From Streptomyces sp. CA-210063 (lineage in GTDB: Bacteria; Actinomycetota; Actinomycetes; Streptomycetales; Streptomycetaceae), in the NCBI RefSeq assembly GCF_024612015.1, contig NZ_CP102512.1, forward strand, positions 4,464,001-4,528,000: a stretch of DNA of 64,000 nucleotides, in the 5' to 3' direction. The position numbers were made by a program, and so were the translations under genes. Shown in pieces: positions 1 to 12,481 of this stretch. The notes beneath the pieces were generated by a model. It ran no database searches. It was given only the letters and a program-made list of their open reading frames with translations, and was not told the DNA's origin. Numbering within the stretch: position 1 is the first letter of the stretch; each line of letters begins with the position of its first letter.

Positions 1-3000
1 GTGACGGCGGTGAGCAGTCGGGTGAAGCGCTCGGCGATGCGGGCGGCCGAGTCGCGGTCGAACAGGTCGGTGGCGAACTCCAGGAGCCCGTGCACCCCGC
101 CCTCGGGCCGTTCCGTGAGGAAGAACGACAGGTCGAACTTGGCGGCGGGCGACGCGACCGGCCGTACGCGCGCGGTGAGGCCCGGCAGGTCCACGGCGAG
201 GTCGAGAGCCGCCTGCTGGTCGGCGTTGTTGAAGTTCAGGCCGGTCTGGAACAGCGGGTGCCGGGCGGTGGAGCGCGCCGGGTTGACCACCTCCACGACC
301 CGCTCGAACGGCACGTCCTGGTTCGCGTAGGCGGCCAGGTCGGTGGCCCGCACCCGGCGCAGCACCTCGGTGAAGCCGGGGTCGCCGGTCAGGTCGGTGC
401 GCAGCACGAGGTTGTTGGCGAAGTAGCCGACCAGGGGCGTCAGGGCGTCGTCGGTGCGGTTGGCGACCGGTGAGCCGATCACGATGTCGTCGCCCGCGCC
501 GAGCCGGTGCAACAGGGTGGCCAGAGCGGCGTGCACGACCATGAAGACGGTCGTGTGGTGTTCGCGGGCGAGCCGGACCAGGGCCTCGTGGACCTCGGGC
601 TCGACCGTGAAGGGCACCGTGTCGCCGCGGTGGGTGGGCACGGCGGGCCGGGGCCGGTCGAAGGGCAGCTCCATCTGCTCGGGCAGCCCGGTGAGCGTCG
701 TCCGCCAGTGGTCGAGCTGGCGGGAGAGGGAGCTGTCCGGGTCGTCGGCCTCGCCCAGCGCGCGCCGCTGCCACACCGCGAAGTCGGCGTACTGGACCGG
801 GAGTCGAGCCCAGTCGGGCTCCGCTCCCCGGGCCCGGGCCGCGTACGCGGTGGCGAGGTCGCGGGCGAGCGGGGCCATGGAGGCGCCGTCGCCGGCGATG
901 TGGTGCAGGACGAGGAGCAGCACGTGCTCGCCCGCTCCGAGGTCGAACAGCGTGGCGCGCAGCGGGGGTTGGGCGGAAAGATCGAACGGGGTGCGGACGG
1001 CGTCGGCGAGCCGCTCGTCGAGCACGTCCTCGTCGGCGCGGACGACGGTCAGCGGCGGCACGGCCGGCAGGACCACCTGGTGGGGGCCGTGCCCGTCCTC
1101 GGCGAAGACCGTACGCAGTGCCTCGTGCCGCCGCGCCAGGTCGTCCAGGGCCGCGGTGAGGGCAGCCACGTCGAGGTCACCGGTCAGCCGCAGCGCGACG
1201 GGCAGGTTGTACGTCGGGGAGGGGCCCTCGAAGCGGTGCAGGAACCACAGCCGTTCCTGGGCGTACGACAGCGGCAGGCGCCCGTCGCGCGGCTGTGCGG
1301 TGACGCCGCCGCGGCGCGGTCCGCTCCCGGCGAGCCGGGACGCGAGCTTCGCCACGGTCGTCGCCTCGAACAGCACCGACAGTTCGAGGTCGACGTCCAG
1401 CGCGGCCCGGATGCGGCCGGCCAGCCGGGTCACCAGCAGGGAGTGGCCACCGAGCGCGAAGAAGTCGTCGTCGATCGAGACCTCGCCCACATCGAGCACC
1501 TCGGCGAACAGCCCGCACAGGATCTCCTCCTGCGGGGTGCGCGGCCCGCGCCCGGAGGCGTGGGTCTGCTCCGGCACGGGCAAGGCCTTGCGGTCGAGCT
1601 TGCCGTTCGGGGTGAGCGGCAGGGTGTCCAGCTCGACGATCTGGGCCGGGACCATGTACTCCGGCAGCCGTGCCGTGAGCCGGTCGCGCAGCTCCTCGGC
1701 GTCGACCGGGACGCCTTGGGCTACGGGCACGACGTATCCGACGAGCCACTGCCCGTGCACGGCCGCGGCGGCCCGGGCGACGGCCGGGTGGTCGGCGAGC
1801 GCGTCCTCTATCTCGCCGAGTTCGACGCGGAAGCCGCGCAGCTTGACCTGGTTGTCGGCGCGCCCGAGGTACTCCAGCTCGCCGTCCGCTGTCCAGCGCG
1901 CCACGTCCCCGGTGCGGTACATCCGCGCCCCGGGCGGCCCGTACGGGCTCGCGACGAACCGCTCGGCGGTCAGGGCGGGCCGGTCCAGGTAGCCGCGGGC
2001 CAGTTGGACGCCCTCGACGTACAGCTCCCCGGGTGCCCCGGGGGCGACCGGCGCCAGCGTCGCGTCGAGCACATAGGCGCGGGTGTTGGCGACGGGCCCG
2101 CCGATCAGCACGGTCTCGGTGTCGGGCGGCGCGGCCCAGGCGGTGACGTCGACGGCGGCCTCGGTGGGGCCGTAGGCGTTGAGGAGCACGGCGGCCTCGT
2201 CCTCCGCGTACTCGTGGAATCGGCGGACCAGCTCGGCGGGCAGGGCCTCGTCGCCGGAGACGACCAGGCGGACGGAGTCCGGCAGCCGGGTCTCGGCCAG
2301 ATAGGCGCCGAGCATGGACGCGCTGAGGTGCACGACCGCGACGGACTCCTCGCGCATCAGCCGCTCCAGGTGGAGCGGGTCGCGGTGAGCGTCGGGGCGG
2401 GCCACGACGAGGGTGCCGCCGTACATGAGGGTCCAGAAGACCTCCCACACCGACACGTCGAAACTCACCGGAGTGGACTGCAGCACCCGTTCTCCGGGGG
2501 AGAGCCGGTGGTCGCGCTGCATCCACCACAGCCGGTTCGCCATGCCCGCGTACGTGGTGACCGTGCCTTTGGGGCGGCCGGTGGAGCCCGAGGTGTAGAT
2601 GACGTACGCGGCGTTGTCGCCGTGGGCCGTCACCCCCGGGTTCTCCGTGGGGCCCTCGGCGTCGGGTGCGATCCGCTCGAAGCCGTCCACGTCCCGGTCG
2701 GAGATCAGCAGCCGGGCGCCGGAGTCGGCGAGGATGTACGCGATCCGGTCGGCCGGATAGCCGGTGTCGATCGGCACATACGCGGCACCCGCCTTGAGCA
2801 CCGCCCACAGGGCCACCATCAGGTCGACCGAGCGCGGCAGCATCACGGCGACCCGTGACTCGGGTCCGACGCCCCGCTCGCGCAGGGCGTGGGCGAGCCG
2901 GTTCACCCGGGCGTCGAACTCGCCGTACGTGACACGCTCGCCCTCGAACCGGACCGCCTCGGCGTCGGGGTTCCGGGCCGCGCGCGCCTCCAGCAGCTCG

Positions 3001-6000
3001 ACCGCGGAGCCCTCGCCGTCGAACGCCACCGCGGTGTCGTTCCAGCCCGTGAGCACGAGGGCGCGTTCGTCGGCGCCGAGCACGTCGACCTCGGACAGCC
3101 GCTGCCCGGCATCGGCGGTGACGCCCTCCAGGACGCGGACGAACCGGGCCGCGAAGCTCTCCGCCGTGCGGCGGTCGTACAGGTCGGTGGCGTACTCCAG
3201 GCGACACAGCAGCCCGCCGCCCTCGTGGACGTGGCAGTCGAAGTGCACGTCGAACTTGGCGGTGCCGCTGGTCACCGGGCCGGGGTCGGCGGTGACGCCG
3301 GGCAGCTCGAAGCGGGCCTCGGTGAGGTCCAGCCAGGCCAGCATCACCTGGAAGAAGGCGTGCCGGGAGCGGGAGCGCTCCGGGTTCAGCTCCTCCACAA
3401 GGCGTTCGAACGGGACACCTTGGTGGGCGTAGGCGGCGAGACCGGTCTCCCGGACGCGGGCCAGCAGGTCCTCGAAGCTCGGGTCGCCGGAGGTGTCCAT
3501 GCGGTAGACGAGGGTGTTGATGAACACGCCGACCACGTCGTCGAGCACCGAGTCGGGCCGGTCGGCGATCACACCGCCGAGGGGGATGTCCTCGCCCGCG
3601 CCGAGCCGGGTCAGCAGCAGCGACACGGCGGCCTGGAGGATCATGAACGGGGTGGTGCGGGTACGGCCGGCGAGGTCCAGCATCCGCTGGTACAGCTCCG
3701 GGTCGATGGGGAACTCCACGTGGTCACCGCGGTGGGTGGCGACCGCCGGGCGCGGTCGGTCGCCCGGGAAGGTGACCTCGGGCGGGAGCCCGTCGAGGTG
3801 CCGCTTCCAGTAGTCGATCTGGCGGGGCAGGTCCGCGGCGAGCGTCTCGCGCTGCCAGATGGCGAAGTCCGGGTACTGGACGGTCAGTTCGGGGAAACCG
3901 GGCGCCTCGCCGCCGGTCCGGGCGCGATAGGCGGAGGTGATGTCCTCGGCGATCGGGCGCAGCGAGGCGCCGTCCGCCGCGATGTGGTGCATGACCAGCA
4001 GCAGGATGTGCCGCTGGGGCCCGGTCTCGTACAGCGTCGCCCGCAGGGGCAGGTCGCGGGTCAGATCGAAGGCGCGCGCCGAGTCGGCGACGAGGTCGGG
4101 CTCCGCGTCCCGTACGAACTCCATGGTGAAGCGGGTGTCCGCGGGCAGGACGATCTGGTGGGGCCCCTCGGTGTCCTCCGGATACAGGGTGCGCAGCGCC
4201 TCGTGGCGGGCGACCAGGTCGGCGAACGCGGCACCGAGCGCGTCCGCGTCGAGGGCACCGTCGAGCCGGATCTGGATCGGGATGTTGTACGTCCCCGAGG
4301 CGCCCTGGAGCCGGTGCAGGAACCACATGCGTTCCTGGGCGAACGACAGCGGGACGCGGCCGGGACGCTCCTCCGCCGTGATGCGCTTGGCCTGCGGGGC
4401 GACCAGGGTCAGCCGTTCGGCGACGCCGGCGACGGTCGGGCCGGCGAAGACGTCCCGCAGGGACAGGTCGACGCCGAACTCGTCGCGCACCCGGTGGACC
4501 AGCCGGATCATCAGGATCGAGGTGCCGCCGAGTGCGAAGAACTCGTCGTGGACGCCGACCTGTTCGACACCGAGGACGTCGGCGACGATGGCGCACAGCG
4601 TCCGCTCCTCGGGCGAGCGGGGTTCGGAGGGGGGTTCACCGCCCTTGACGGTGGGGGCGGTCCTCGCGGGAGCGTCGGCCGCCTGGACGCCGGTGACCAG
4701 CAGCCGGTCCTCTTCGCTCACCGCGGTCAGCTCGCCGGCCGGGACGTCGAGTCCGGCCGCCGCGCGGCCCATCAGGTCGGCCAGCAGACCGGCGATCCGC
4801 GTGATCGCCGACGCGTCGAACGCACCGGTGAGGTGGGACAGTCGCAGCCGCAGCCGCTCTTCGGGGAAGACGGAGAGGCTGATCGGGTAGTGCGTGCGCT
4901 CGACGAGTCGGGCGTGGGCGAGGCGCAGTCCGCCGGCCTCGATGCCGTCGTCCATCGGGTAGTTCTCGAAGGCGACGACGGTGTCGAACAGGGCGTCGAA
5001 GCCGGACGAGCGGGTCATCTCCGCCAGTGACGCCTGCTGATGGGCGTCGAGCGAGCGCTGCTCGTGCTGGAGCCGGGCCAGCAGCGCCGCCAGCGGCTCG
5101 TCCCGGTCGATCCGCACCCGGACCGGCAGGGTGTTGACGAACATGCCGACCATCGACTCCGCGCCGGGCAGCTCGGGCGGACGCCCGGCCGCGGTCGCGC
5201 CGAACACGACGTCGTCCCGTCCCGTGAAGGCACCGAGCAGCAGGCCCCACAGGCCCTGCACCACGGTGTTCAGGGTGAGCCGGTGCGCACGGGCCGTCGC
5301 CGCGAGGGTGTCGGTCAGCGCCTCGGACAGGACGAGCTCGTGGACGTCGTGCCCGTCCGAGGTGCGGTCGGCGGGGGCGAGCAGGGTGGGTGCGGCCAGA
5401 CCGGCGAGGTGGTCGCGCCACGCCTCGGCCGCGGCCTCGTGGTCCTGACCGTCGAGCCAGGCCAGGTAGTCGCGGTACGGGGCGGCCGGGGGCAGTTCGG
5501 TGCCGCCGTACAGCGTGCACAGATCGCGTACCAGCAGCGGCAGGGACCAGCCGTCCAGCAGCAGGTGGTGGTGGGTCAGCACCAGGCGGTCGCCGAGCGC
5601 GGTGAACCGCAGCAGGGGCGGCCGGACGACGCTGAAGCCGCGGGCGCGGTCACGGGCGAGGAACGCCTCCAGGTCGTCCTCGTCGCGCTCCTCCCAGGGC
5701 ACCTTGACGTCGGCGGGGACGACCTGGACGGGGGCGCCCGCCGAGCGGCTGCGGAAGGCGGCGCGCAGGTTCGGGTGGCGGTGCAGGAGGGCGGTGGCGG
5801 CGGCCCGCATCCGGTCAGGGTCGAAGCCGCCGTCGAATTCCAGGACGAGCTGGCCGACGTACGGGTCGTCGGGCTCGTACAGCGCGAGGAAGAGCAGGCC
5901 CTCCTGGAGCGGGGAGAGCGGCAGGACGTCCGTGGCGCCGCGGAACCTGTCCAGTTCCTCCTGGGTGATCCGGACGAGGGGTACGTCGGAGACGGTGAGT

Positions 6001-9000
6001 CCGCCTCGCGTGTGCGCGGCCAGTTCGGCCAGGGCTCCCGTCCACGCCTCGGCGAGGGCGCGTACGTCGGTCTCCGTGAGGACGCCCGGGGGGTAGGTCC
6101 ACTCGGCGGTCAGCTCGCCGTCCCGGACGTGGGCGTCGATCTGGAGGGCGTGGGTGAGCGCCAGGCCGTCGTCGGCGAGGAGTTCCACGGCCGTCGCGCC
6201 GTCGGCGAGGTGCCAGCCGCCGAGGTCGTGGGCGTCCAGGCGGCCCAGGTAGTTGAAGGAGATCTGCGGTGCCGGCAGTCCGGTGAGCCGGTCGCGCAGC
6301 AGGTCGTGGCCGCGACCGCCGTGCGGGATCGCGCGCAGCTCCTCCTTGGTGCGCTTGATCAGGTGGGCGCCGGTCTCGGTGCCGGGGCCCAGGCGCACCG
6401 GGTGGATGCGGGTGAACCAGCCGACGGTGGTGGACAGGTCCATCCCGTCGGGCAGGTGGTCGCGGCCGTGGCCCTCCAGGTCGACCAGGACCGGTCCTTC
6501 GCCCCGGTGGCGCTGTACGGCCGCCGAGAGCGCGGCGAGCAGGATGTCGTCCGGGGTCGCCCGGTAGGCGGTGGGGAGGGTCGTCAGCAGGGTGGCGGTG
6601 AGGTCGGCCGGGACGGTGACGGTGACCGAGCGGGCCGTGCCGTGGCAGTCTCGGGCCGGGTCGAGGGACCGGGTGCCGAGCACGGGTTCCGGGGTGGACA
6701 ACAGGTCCGTCCACAGCGGGAGTTCGTCGACGGGGGCACGTAGGTGTCCGGCCCACCGGCGCAACGAGGCCCCGGGCGGGGACAGCTCGGCGCCCGCGAG
6801 CGCCTCGGCGAGGTCGCTCAGCAGAATGCGCCAGGACACACCGTCGACGACCAGGTGGTGGAGAACGAGCAGCAGTCGGCCGGACTCGAACCACACCGCC
6901 CGCACCATCACACCGTCGTCCGGCGACAGCGCGCGGCGCGCGGCCTCCTTCTGTCCGGCCACGTCCTCGTCCCGGGCGCGCGTCAGGCAGTCCTCGGCCC
7001 GTACGGCGCCCACGGGCCGGATGTGCCGGCCGCGCATACGCAGCGCGGCGTGGTGGTCGAGCACCTTCTGCAGGGCGGCGGACAGCCGGTCGTACGACAG
7101 TTCCGGCGCGGCGGCGAGGAGGAGGGACTGGGCGAACCCGTCGACGGGACCGCCGCGTTCGGCGAGGCGCCGGGCCATGGGCGTCTCGGGGAGTGCGCCG
7201 ACCGGGTCGTCCTCGACGGACGGGGACGTCGGTGCCGTCGTGGCCACGAGGGCGAGCCGCGCGACCGTCGGGTGGTCGAAGACGTCCTGGGGAGTGAGGT
7301 GCCGGCCCTGGCGGCGGGCGCGGCTGACGAGCTGGATGGCGTGGATGCTGTCCGCGCCGAGGGCGAACAGGTCGTCGTCCACACCCAGTTCGGGGCGGCC
7401 GAGGAGTTCGGCGGCGAGGGTGTGCAGGAGGTGCTCGGTGGCGGTTCCGGGTGCGCGTCCGCTCTCCGGCCGGGCCGGGACGGGCAGGGCACGGCGGTCG
7501 GTCTTGCCGTTGGGGGTCACCGGGATCGACGGCAGGAGGAGCACGCTCACCGGCACCATGTGGGCGGGCAGCAGGGCCGCGAGGTGAGCCCGGGGGTCGG
7601 CCTGCGGCGTGCCGGTCACATAGCCGACGAGTTGCCGGGCTCCCGCGGCGGAGTCGTGGACGAGGACCACGGCCTGTTCGACGCCGGGCACCGACGCCAG
7701 CACGGCCTCGACCTCCGCGGGTTCGACCCGCTGTCCGTTGATCTTGATCTGGTCGTCGGCGCGTCCGACGAACTCCAGGTCGCCGCTCGCCCGGCGGCGC
7801 ACCAGGTCGCCGGTGCGGTACATGCGGGTGCCGGCCGGGCCGTGGGGGTCGGCGACGAAGCGCTCGGCGGTCGGGCCGGGGCGGTCGAAGTATCCGCGGG
7901 CGAGCTGGACGCCCGCCAGGTACAGCTCTCCGGTGACGCCGTCCGGCACCGGTCCCAGGGCCGGATCCAGCACGTAGGCACGCGAGTCGTGGGTGGGCGT
8001 GCCGATCGTGACGGGCTCGCCGGGCACGCAGGCGTGGGAGGTCGCGGTCACCGAGAACTCGGTGGGCCCGTAGGAGTTGTGCAGCCGGCCGCCGCACTCG
8101 CGGTGGAAGCGGTCGGCGAGCCCGGCGGGCAGTGCCTCGCCGCCGCAGCTGACCATGCGCAGGGCGTCCGTGGGCAGGTACGCGTACTCGTCGAGGAAGG
8201 GGCCGAGCATCGCGGGCACGAAGTGGATGACGGTCACGCGTTCGTCGCGGACCAGTCGGGCCAGGTAGGCCGGGTCGCGGTGGCCGTCGGGGCGGGCGAC
8301 GACGAGGGTCGCGCCACGGGTGAGGGTCCAGAACACCTCCCACACCGACACGTCGAACCCGACCGGCGTCTTGTGCACGACCCGGTCCGCCGGGGTGAGC
8401 CGGTACTCGTGCTGCATCCAGGCGAGCATGTGGGTGATGCCGGCGTGGGTGACGACGGTGCCCTTGGGGCGGCCGGTGGTGCCCGAGGTGTGGATGACGT
8501 ACGCGGCGTTGTCCCCTCGCGGGGCGACGCCGGGGTTCGTGTCGGGCTCGCCGTCGCCGAGGGAGCGCACGTTGTCCTCGTCGATCACGAACGCCACCCG
8601 GGAGTCGGCGAGGACGTAGGCGATCCGGTCGGCCGGGTAACCGGTCTCGACGGGCACGTACGCCGCACCGGTCTTCAGCACCGCCCACAGCGCGACGATC
8701 AGGTCGGGCGAGCGGGGCAACGCCACCGCCACCCGCGACTCCGGTCCCACGCCCCGCCCGCGCAGGGCGTGCGCGAGACGGTTGACACGGGCGTTGAGTT
8801 CGCCGTACGTCAGCCGCTCGCCCTCGAAAGCGACGGCCTCGGCGGCCGGGTCCTGGGCCTCGAACAGGTCCACCAGAGAGCGCGGGTCCGTCGGGTGGCC
8901 GGTGTCGTTGCGGGCGTGGAAGCGCTCCCGTTCCGCGTCGTCGAGCAGGTCGACGGCGCCGATGGGCAGGTCCGGCCGCTCGGTGACCGCGGTGAGCAGG

Positions 9001-10310
9001 CGCAGATAGCGGTCGCGGTGGGCGGCGGCGGTCTCGGGGGTGAAGCGGCCGGGGTGGGCGTTGACGGTCAGCTCGATGCCGTCGCCCGCCTCGGGGTCGC
9101 CGTACGCGTGCAGGGCGAGGTCGCGTACCGGGCCGGAGGCGAGCTGGTGCGCCTCGGCCTCGGTGGGGCCGAACGGCAGGCGGGCGGCGGCGAAGGAGAG
9201 GACGTTCACGGACGGACCGCTCAGGGTGCCCGGGTGGGCCGCGGCCGAGAGATCGCGGCGCAGGTCGTCGTGCGGGTACCGCTGGTGGCGGGTCGCCTCG
9301 GCCAGGCGGGCGGCGACCCGGTCCAGCAGTTCCGCGAAGGTGGTGGAGCCGTCGACGGGTATCCGCAGCGGGACGTCGTTGACGAGCATGGCGGGTGTCG
9401 CCAGGGCGTGCGGACTGAGCCGGGCGGCCATGAAGACGCGGACGAGGACGTCGTGGGCGCCGGTGACGCGGTGGGTGTGGGCCGCCATGGCGGCGATCAC
9501 CGGCAGGGACCAGCGGGACCCGGCGAGCCCGCGCACCCTGAGCGCGTCGGCCTCCGGCAGGCGGCCGGTCGCACCGGGCAGGCTGGGCGCGAGTCCGGTG
9601 GCGCCGGAGCCTGGGGCGAGAGTGCGTGCCAGGCGTCGGGCGGCAGGCGGGACTGTCACCGCACGCCCCAGTTCGGTGGACTCCGGCAGGTCGGCGAACG
9701 CGCGCCGCCAGTAGGCGCCGTCGCGCTCCCGGCGGGTGGAGCCGAGGTAGGCGTTCTCCTCGGCCAGGACCTCGCGCAGGGTGCCGAAGCCGCTCGCGGG
9801 CGGCTGCTCGCCCGCGGCGAGTGCCGTGTAGACCTCCAGCAGGCGGCGGCAGTGCAGGACCTGTCCGTAGCCGTCGAGGAGGATGTGGTGGTAGCGGAAG
9901 TGGAACCAGTGCCGGTCGGGGCCGAGCCGCAGCAGAGTGTGCCGGAACAACCGGTCGCCCGTGACCGGGACGGGTCGGGCCTGGTCGGCGTCGATCCAGG
10001 CGCGGGCGGCCCCGGCCGGATCGGCCTCGCCGCTGAGGTCGAGGTACTCCAGCCCGCCCGTGACGGACGGGTCGACCGTCTGCCGGACCGTCTCCCCGTC
10101 GTCGTGGAAGCGGACCCGCAGCGCCTCGGTCTCGGCCACCGCCCGCTCCACGGCACGGGCGAGCAGGGCGCGGTCCACCCGTCCGGGGACGTCGTAGTAG
10201 ATGCCGCACGTGTACTGGGGGCTGTCGGGGGCGAGGCGCTGGGCGACCCACACTCCGTGCTGGGCCGCCGTGAGCGGCAGGCCCGGGTTCGTCGATACGG
10301 CGTCGCTCAT
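1..10310 (-). CDS. Non-ribosomal peptide synthetase NRPS-1, C-A-T-E-C-T-C-A-T-C..., 3' end outside window
   Basis: The frame is open from an ATG at 10310 to the left edge (about 3,436 residues). Reading on the minus strand, I see C1 (HHILLDG near 9885), A1 ([11 protein letters not shown] near 8480), T1 (LGADSI near 7350), an epimerization domain (HHLVVDG near 6855), C2 (HHHLLLDG near 5565), T2 (LGGTS near 4530), C3 (HHIAADG near 3980), A2 ([11 protein letters not shown] near 2590), T3 (LGGHS near 1460) and C4 (HHIAGDG near 900), which runs off the edge. C1 at the extreme N-terminus, beside an ACP and FAAL, fits a lipoinitiating starter C domain. The E domain implies a D-configured first residue. 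Module 2 has no A domain: C2 passes into T2 through about 40 residues. I read pocket codes of roughly DVWHSGSVT for A1 and DVWHVGAVD for A2. Both share DVWH with Ser-type domains, but I cannot assign a substrate. The start lies 2 bp after the ACP stop. Confidence 0.95.
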   Translation of the reverse strand, partial: MSDAVSTNPGLPLTAAQHGVWVAQRLAPDSPQYTCGIYYDVPGRVDRALLARAVERAVAETEALRVRFHDDGETVRQTVDPSVTGGLEYLDLSGEADPAGAARAWIDADQARPVPVTGDRLFRHTLLRLGPDRHWFHFRYHHILLDGYGQVLHCRRLLEVYTALAAGEQPPASGFGTLREVLAEENAYLGSTRRERDGAYWRRAFADLPESTELGRAVTVPPAARRLARTLAPGSGATGLAPSLPGATGRLPEADALRVRGLAGSRWSLPVIAAMAAHTHRVTGAHDVLVRVFMAARLSPHALATPAMLVNDVPLRIPVDGSTTFAELLDRVAARLAEATRHQRYPHDDLRRDLSAAAHPGTLSGPSVNVLSFAAARLPFGPTEAEAHQLASGPVRDLALHAYGDPEAGDGIELTVNAHPGRFTPETAAAHRDRYLRLLTAVTERPDLPIGAVDLLDDAERERFHARNDTGHPTDPRSLVDLFEAQDPAAEAVAFEGERLTYGELNARVNRLAHALRGRGVGPESRVAVALPRSPDLIVALWAVLKTGAAYVPVETGYPADRIAYVLADSRVAFVIDEDNVRSLGDGEPDTNPGVAPRGDNAAYVIHTSGTTGRPKGTVVTHAGITHMLAWMQHEYRLTPADRVVHKTPVGFDVSVWEVFWTLTRGATLVVARPDGHRDPAYLARLVRDERVTVIHFVPAMLGPFLDEYAYLPTDALRMVSCGGEALPAGLADRFHRECGGRLHNSYGPTEFSVTATSHACVPGEPVTIGTPTHDSRAYVLDPALGPVPDGVTGELYLAGVQLARGYFDRPGPTAERFVADPHGPAGTRMYRTGDLVRRRASGDLEFVGRADDQIKINGQRVEPAEVEAVLASVPGVEQAVVLVHDSAAGARQLVGYVTGTPQADPRAHLAALLPAHMVPVSVLLLPSIPVTPNGKTDRRALPVPARPESGRAPGTATEHLLHTLAAELLGRPELGVDDDLFALGADSIHAIQLVSRARRQGRHLTPQDVFDHPTVARLALVATTAPTSPSVEDDPVGALPETPMARRLAERGGPVDGFAQSLLLAAAPELSYDRLSAALQKVLDHHAALRMRGRHIRPVGAVRAEDCLTRARDEDVAGQKEAARRALSPDDGVMVRAVWFESGRLLLVLHHLVVDGVSWRILLSDLAEALAGAELSPPGASLRRWAGHLRAPVDELPLWTDLLSTPEPVLGTRSLDPARDCHGTARSVTVTVPADLTATLLTTLPTAYRATPDDILLAALSAAVQRHRGEGPVLVDLEGHGRDHLPDGMDLSTTVGWFTRIHPVRLGPGTETGAHLIKRTKEELRAIPHGGRGHDLLRDRLTGLPAPQISFNYLGRLDAHDLGGWHLADGATAVELLADDGLALTHALQIDAHVRDGELTAEWTYPPGVLTETDVRALAEAWTGALAELAAHTRGGLTVSDVPLVRITQEELDRFRGATDVLPLSPLQEGLLFLALYEPDDPYVGQLVLEFDGGFDPDRMRAAATALLHRHPNLRAAFRSRSAGAPVQVVPADVKVPWEERDEDDLEAFLARDRARGFSVVRPPLLRFTALGDRLVLTHHHLLLDGWSLPLLVRDLCTLYGGTELPPAAPYRDYLAWLDGQDHEAAAEAWRDHLAGLAAPTLLAPADRTSDGHDVHELVLSEALTDTLAATARAHRLTLNTVVQGLWGLLLGAFTGRDDVVFGATAAGRPPELPGAESMVGMFVNTLPVRVRIDRDEPLAALLARLQHEQRSLDAHQQASLAEMTRSSGFDALFDTVVAFENYPMDDGIEAGGLRLAHARLVERTHYPISLSVFPEERLRLRLSHLTGAFDASAITRIAGLLADLMGRAAAGLDVPAGELTAVSEEDRLLVTGVQAADAPARTAPTVKGGEPPSEPRSPEERTLCAIVADVLGVEQVGVHDEFFALGGTSILMIRLVHRVRDEFGVDLSLRDVFAGPTVAGVAERLTLVAPQAKRITAEERPGRVPLSFAQERMWFLHRLQGASGTYNIPIQIRLDGALDADALGAAFADLVARHEALRTLYPEDTEGPHQIVLPADTRFTMEFVRDAEPDLVADSARAFDLTRDLPLRATLYETGPQRHILLLVMHHIAADGASLRPIAEDITSAYRARTGGEAPGFPELTVQYPDFAIWQRETLAADLPRQIDYWKRHLDGLPPEVTFPGDRPRPAVATHRGDHVEFPIDPELYQRMLDLAGRTRTTPFMILQAAVSLLLTRLGAGEDIPLGGVIADRPDSVLDDVVGVFINTLVYRMDTSGDPSFEDLLARVRETGLAAYAHQGVPFERLVEELNPERSRSRHAFFQVMLAWLDLTEARFELPGVTADPGPVTSGTAKFDVHFDCHVHEGGGLLCRLEYATDLYDRRTAESFAARFVRVLEGVTADAGQRLSEVDVLGADERALVLTGWNDTAVAFDGEGSAVELLEARAARNPDAEAVRFEGERVTYGEFDARVNRLAHALRERGVGPESRVAVMLPRSVDLMVALWAVLKAGAAYVPIDTGYPADRIAYILADSGARLLISDRDVDGFERIAPDAEGPTENPGVTAHGDNAAYVIYTSGSTGRPKGTVTTYAGMANRLWWMQRDHRLSPGERVLQSTPVSFDVSVWEVFWTLMYGGTLVVARPDAHRDPLHLERLMREESVAVVHLSASMLGAYLAETRLPDSVRLVVSGDEALPAELVRRFHEYAEDEAAVLLNAYGPTEAAVDVTAWAAPPDTETVLIGGPVANTRAYVLDATLAPVAPGAPGELYVEGVQLARGYLDRPALTAERFVASPYGPPGARMYRTGDVARWTADGELEYLGRADNQVKLRGFRVELGEIEDALADHPAVARAAAAVHGQWLVGYVVPVAQGVPVDAEELRDRLTARLPEYMVPAQIVELDTLPLTPNGKLDRKALPVPEQTHASGRGPRTPQEEILCGLFAEVLDVGEVSIDDDFFALGGHSLLVTRLAGRIRAALDVDLELSVLFEATTVAKLASRLAGSGPRRGGVTAQPRDGRLPLSYAQERLWFLHRFEGPSPTYNLPVALRLTGDLDVAALTAALDDLARRHEALRTVFAEDGHGPHQVVLPAVPPLTVVRADEDVLDERLADAVRTPFDLSAQPPLRATLFDLGAGEHVLLLVLHHIAGDGASMAPLARDLATAYAARARGAEPDWARLPVQYADFAVWQRRALGEADDPDSSLSRQLDHWRTTLTGLPEQMELPFDRPRPAVPTHRGDTVPFTVEPEVHEALVRLAREHHTTVFMVVHAALATLLHRLGAGDDIVIGSPVANRTDDALTPLVGYFANNLVLRTDLTGDPGFTEVLRRVRATDLAAYANQDVPFERVVEVVNPARSTARHPLFQTGLNFNNADQQAALDLAVDLPGLTARVRPVASPAAKFDLSFFLTERPEGGVHGLLEFATDLFDRDSAARIAERFTRLLTAV

Positions 10311-10312
10311 GG

Positions 10313-10597
10313 TCAGGCCTGCTTCTCGCTCGTCCGTGCCGCCTCCGGCTGCCCGCCGACCAGTTCGGACAGGACCGTGCCCAGCGCGTCGACCGTGGGG
10401 TGGTCCCAGGTCAACGCGTCGTCGACGGTCACCTCGAACTCGTCCTCGATGTCGGCGGTGATGGCCAGCGCCGTCAGCGAGTCCAGGCCGTAGTCGGCCA
10501 GCGGTACGGACGTGTCGATGTCCTCGGGCGAACGGCGCAGGTAGGTCGCCACGCGCTCCGTCAGCCAGGTGTGCACGTCTCGGTTGCCAGCGGTCAT
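10313..10597 (-). CDS. Free-standing acyl carrier protein
   Basis: This 94-residue protein has the carrier-protein signature YGLDSLTAL. The Ser is the expected 4'-phosphopantetheine attachment site, in the middle of an acidic four-helix domain. It lies between two acyl-CoA dehydrogenases and the NRPS and shares their strand. The NRPS ATG follows 2 bp after its stop, so translation is probably coupled. By analogy with the FAAL/ACP pairs of lipopeptide clusters, it should receive an activated fatty acid from the FAAL encoded at 14175-15929 and pass it to the first C domain of NRPS-1. The 174-bp gap on its 5' side (10598-10771) has an AAAGAGA-like ribosome site close to the ATG. I see no gene there. 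Confidence 0.9.
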   Translation of the reverse strand: MTAGNRDVHTWLTERVATYLRRSPEDIDTSVPLADYGLDSLTALAITADIEDEFEVTVDDALTWDHPTVDALGTVLSELVGGQPEAARTSEKQA

Positions 10598-10771
10598 GAG
10601 GGGGGTCTCTTTCTTGAGCGGAGGGCGAAAAGGAAGCCTGAGCGCGGGGCGGCGGGGTCGGGGCGCGCCGGACGTACGTCGGACGGGCTGCCCCGGTCAC
10701 GGGTGAGCGGTTGTCCGACGGCATACGGCTTTCGGATGGTGGGCGGCCCTCGGGCGGCCGACGGCCGGTTC

Positions 10772-12481
10772 TCACACGGCGAGCGGTCTCCCGGTCAGGC
10801 CGAAGGAGCGACCGGTGTCCCGGCGGTCCAGGAGTTCGGCGAAGAGCCTGTCCTCGACCTCGGCGGGCAGCGGGCCCGGCCGGTGCGGACCCGGCGCCGA
10901 GCGGCACAGGGCCGCCCTCAGCCAGGTGGGGTCGGCCAGGAAGTCGTCCGGCCGGGCGTGCCGCCATACCTGCCCACAGGCGGTGCGGGACAGGAGGCGC
11001 ACGTACCGGGTGACCAGGTCGTAGTGTTCGGGGCGGGCGTCGACGCCGAGTTCCGCCGGCGACAACTGCCCGCATACGGCGGCCAGTTCGGCCAGTTCGA
11101 CGTGGTCGTCGCGGAGCGCCGCACGTACGTCGTCGTGCTCGGGTGCCCAGGACGCGTCGGCCAGGGCAGGGAGGGATCCCATGACGGGGTCGCGGCCCGC
11201 GGCGTGCAGGGCCAGCCGGTCGTACCGCAGGGGCGGCAGCGGTTCCGCGAGCGCGAACACGTCGGGCGGCGCCTCGGTGCCGGGGCGGGACCAGGTGCGG
11301 CGGGCCAGCAGGGGCAGCTGGGGCAGCAGGCTCATCTGGCAGGCGGCGCGCGCGATGTGCCCGAAGCCGACGGGGGCGAGGTCGCGCAGCAGCTTCTGGA
11401 ACAGTGCGGTCGGCCCTTCGCGCAGGTAGAAGTGGGCGCCCAGAAGTTCCGCGAGCCGGTCCATGGCCTCCAGCAGCAGACGGGACACCTCGAACTTGAC
11501 CGCGGAGGCGTACACGCTCGCCGCGCCGGGCACCAGGTGCAGCGCACGGGCGCCGACCGCGCCGAGCGCCTCGGCACGCAGCAGGTCGGCGAAGACGCCG
11601 GCCAGCACCGAGCGGACATGCGGGAGTGCGGTGGCCGGGCCGCCGTACAGCCGGCGCCGTGTCAGGTGGTCCACGGTGACGCGCAGTCCGGTGTCGAGGA
11701 TCCCGGTGGCCATCGTGGGCAGGACCGTGCGGGTGATCTGGAGGGCCTTCAGCGCGGTCTCCAGGCCGGAGCCGGCCGGACCGAGGACCGCGGAGGCGGG
11801 CACGGGCAGGTCGTCGAAACGCAGGCCGCCGAGCTGCACTCCCCGCATGCCGACGGTACCGAAGCGCGGCAGGTCGGTCAGGTGTGCGGGGTCGGCGCTC
11901 GCACGGTCGACGAGGATCAGGGAGTGGCTGCGCGGTCCGGGCCGGGTGTCGGTGCGGGCGAGGACGACCATGGCGTCGGCGCGCCCGATGTTGGTGACGA
12001 CCTCCTTGCGGCCGCTCAGGCGCAGTCCGTCGGGTGCGGCGGTGGCGGCGAACTCCGTGCCCGCCATGTCGTTGCCGTGGGCCAGTTCGTGGAAGGCGAT
12101 GGCGATACGCCGGCCGTCCAGGAGCAGGCGGGCGGCGTGCCCGGTCTGCTGTGCGTCGCCGGCGGTCCACAGGGTGACCGAGGCGATGAGCGAGCTGGCG
12201 CCGTAGCCGAGGCCGAGCGCGGGGTCACGTCGGTAGAGCGTGCGCATGACCTCGCACAGGTGGTCGGCCCGCTCCAGACGGCCGCCCAGCTGGGGTGGTA
12301 CGAACTCGGCGTTCAGCCCGTAGGCGTGCAGCAGCGCCTCTCCGGCGGCGAGCATCTCCGCGCGCTCGTCCGCGGCGAGAACGGCCTCGGTACCCGTGGG
12401 GTTGGCCGGGTTGGAGAGGCTGCCGAGCAGGTGCTCCAGTTCGTCGGCGCGCTTGGGTGCGAGGCCGGTCGTGGTGGTCAT
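10772..12481 (-). CDS. Acyl-CoA dehydrogenase family protein (1), 569 aa
   Basis: The protein has the acyl-CoA dehydrogenase layout: a helical N-terminal domain, a central beta domain with FHELAHGNDMAGTEF and LSGRKEVVTNIGRADAM resembling the FAD/substrate strand motifs, and a helical C-terminal domain. At 569 residues it is longer than the usual 380-400, with about 150 extra C-terminal residues. The ATG at 12481 overlaps the stop of the paralogue upstream (ATGA overlap, 12478-12481), which indicates translational coupling. In lipopeptide clusters such enzymes desaturate the fatty acyl group while it is bound to the ACP. That role here is inferred from the FAAL and ACP beside it. I did not identify a confident catalytic Glu. 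Confidence 0.85.
   Translation of the reverse strand: MTTTTGLAPKRADELEHLLGSLSNPANPTGTEAVLAADERAEMLAAGEALLHAYGLNAEFVPPQLGGRLERADHLCEVMRTLYRRDPALGLGYGASSLIASVTLWTAGDAQQTGHAARLLLDGRRIAIAFHELAHGNDMAGTEFAATAAPDGLRLSGRKEVVTNIGRADAMVVLARTDTRPGPRSHSLILVDRASADPAHLTDLPRFGTVGMRGVQLGGLRFDDLPVPASAVLGPAGSGLETALKALQITRTVLPTMATGILDTGLRVTVDHLTRRRLYGGPATALPHVRSVLAGVFADLLRAEALGAVGARALHLVPGAASVYASAVKFEVSRLLLEAMDRLAELLGAHFYLREGPTALFQKLLRDLAPVGFGHIARAACQMSLLPQLPLLARRTWSRPGTEAPPDVFALAEPLPPLRYDRLALHAAGRDPVMGSLPALADASWAPEHDDVRAALRDDHVELAELAAVCGQLSPAELGVDARPEHYDLVTRYVRLLSRTACGQVWRHARPDDFLADPTWLRAALCRSAPGPHRPGPLPAEVEDRLFAELLDRRDTGRSFGLTGRPLAV

Noticed and set aside
7480-9000. Substrate call for A1 and A2 of NRPS-1
   Set aside because: The pocket residues share DVWH with Ser-type domains but the rest match no code I can recall with confidence, so no amino acid was assigned.
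5815-10251. Long minus-strand frame of about 1,480 codons within NRPS-1
   Set aside because: It is Arg/Pro-rich with no motif. The neighbouring frame on the same strand carries all C, A, T and E signatures.
6744-10493. Long plus-strand open frame of about 1,250 codons, and similar long frames opposite NRPS-1
   Set aside because: The translation is Gly/Arg/Val-rich without motifs and lies antisense to clear NRPS domains. High GC removes stop codons from such frames.
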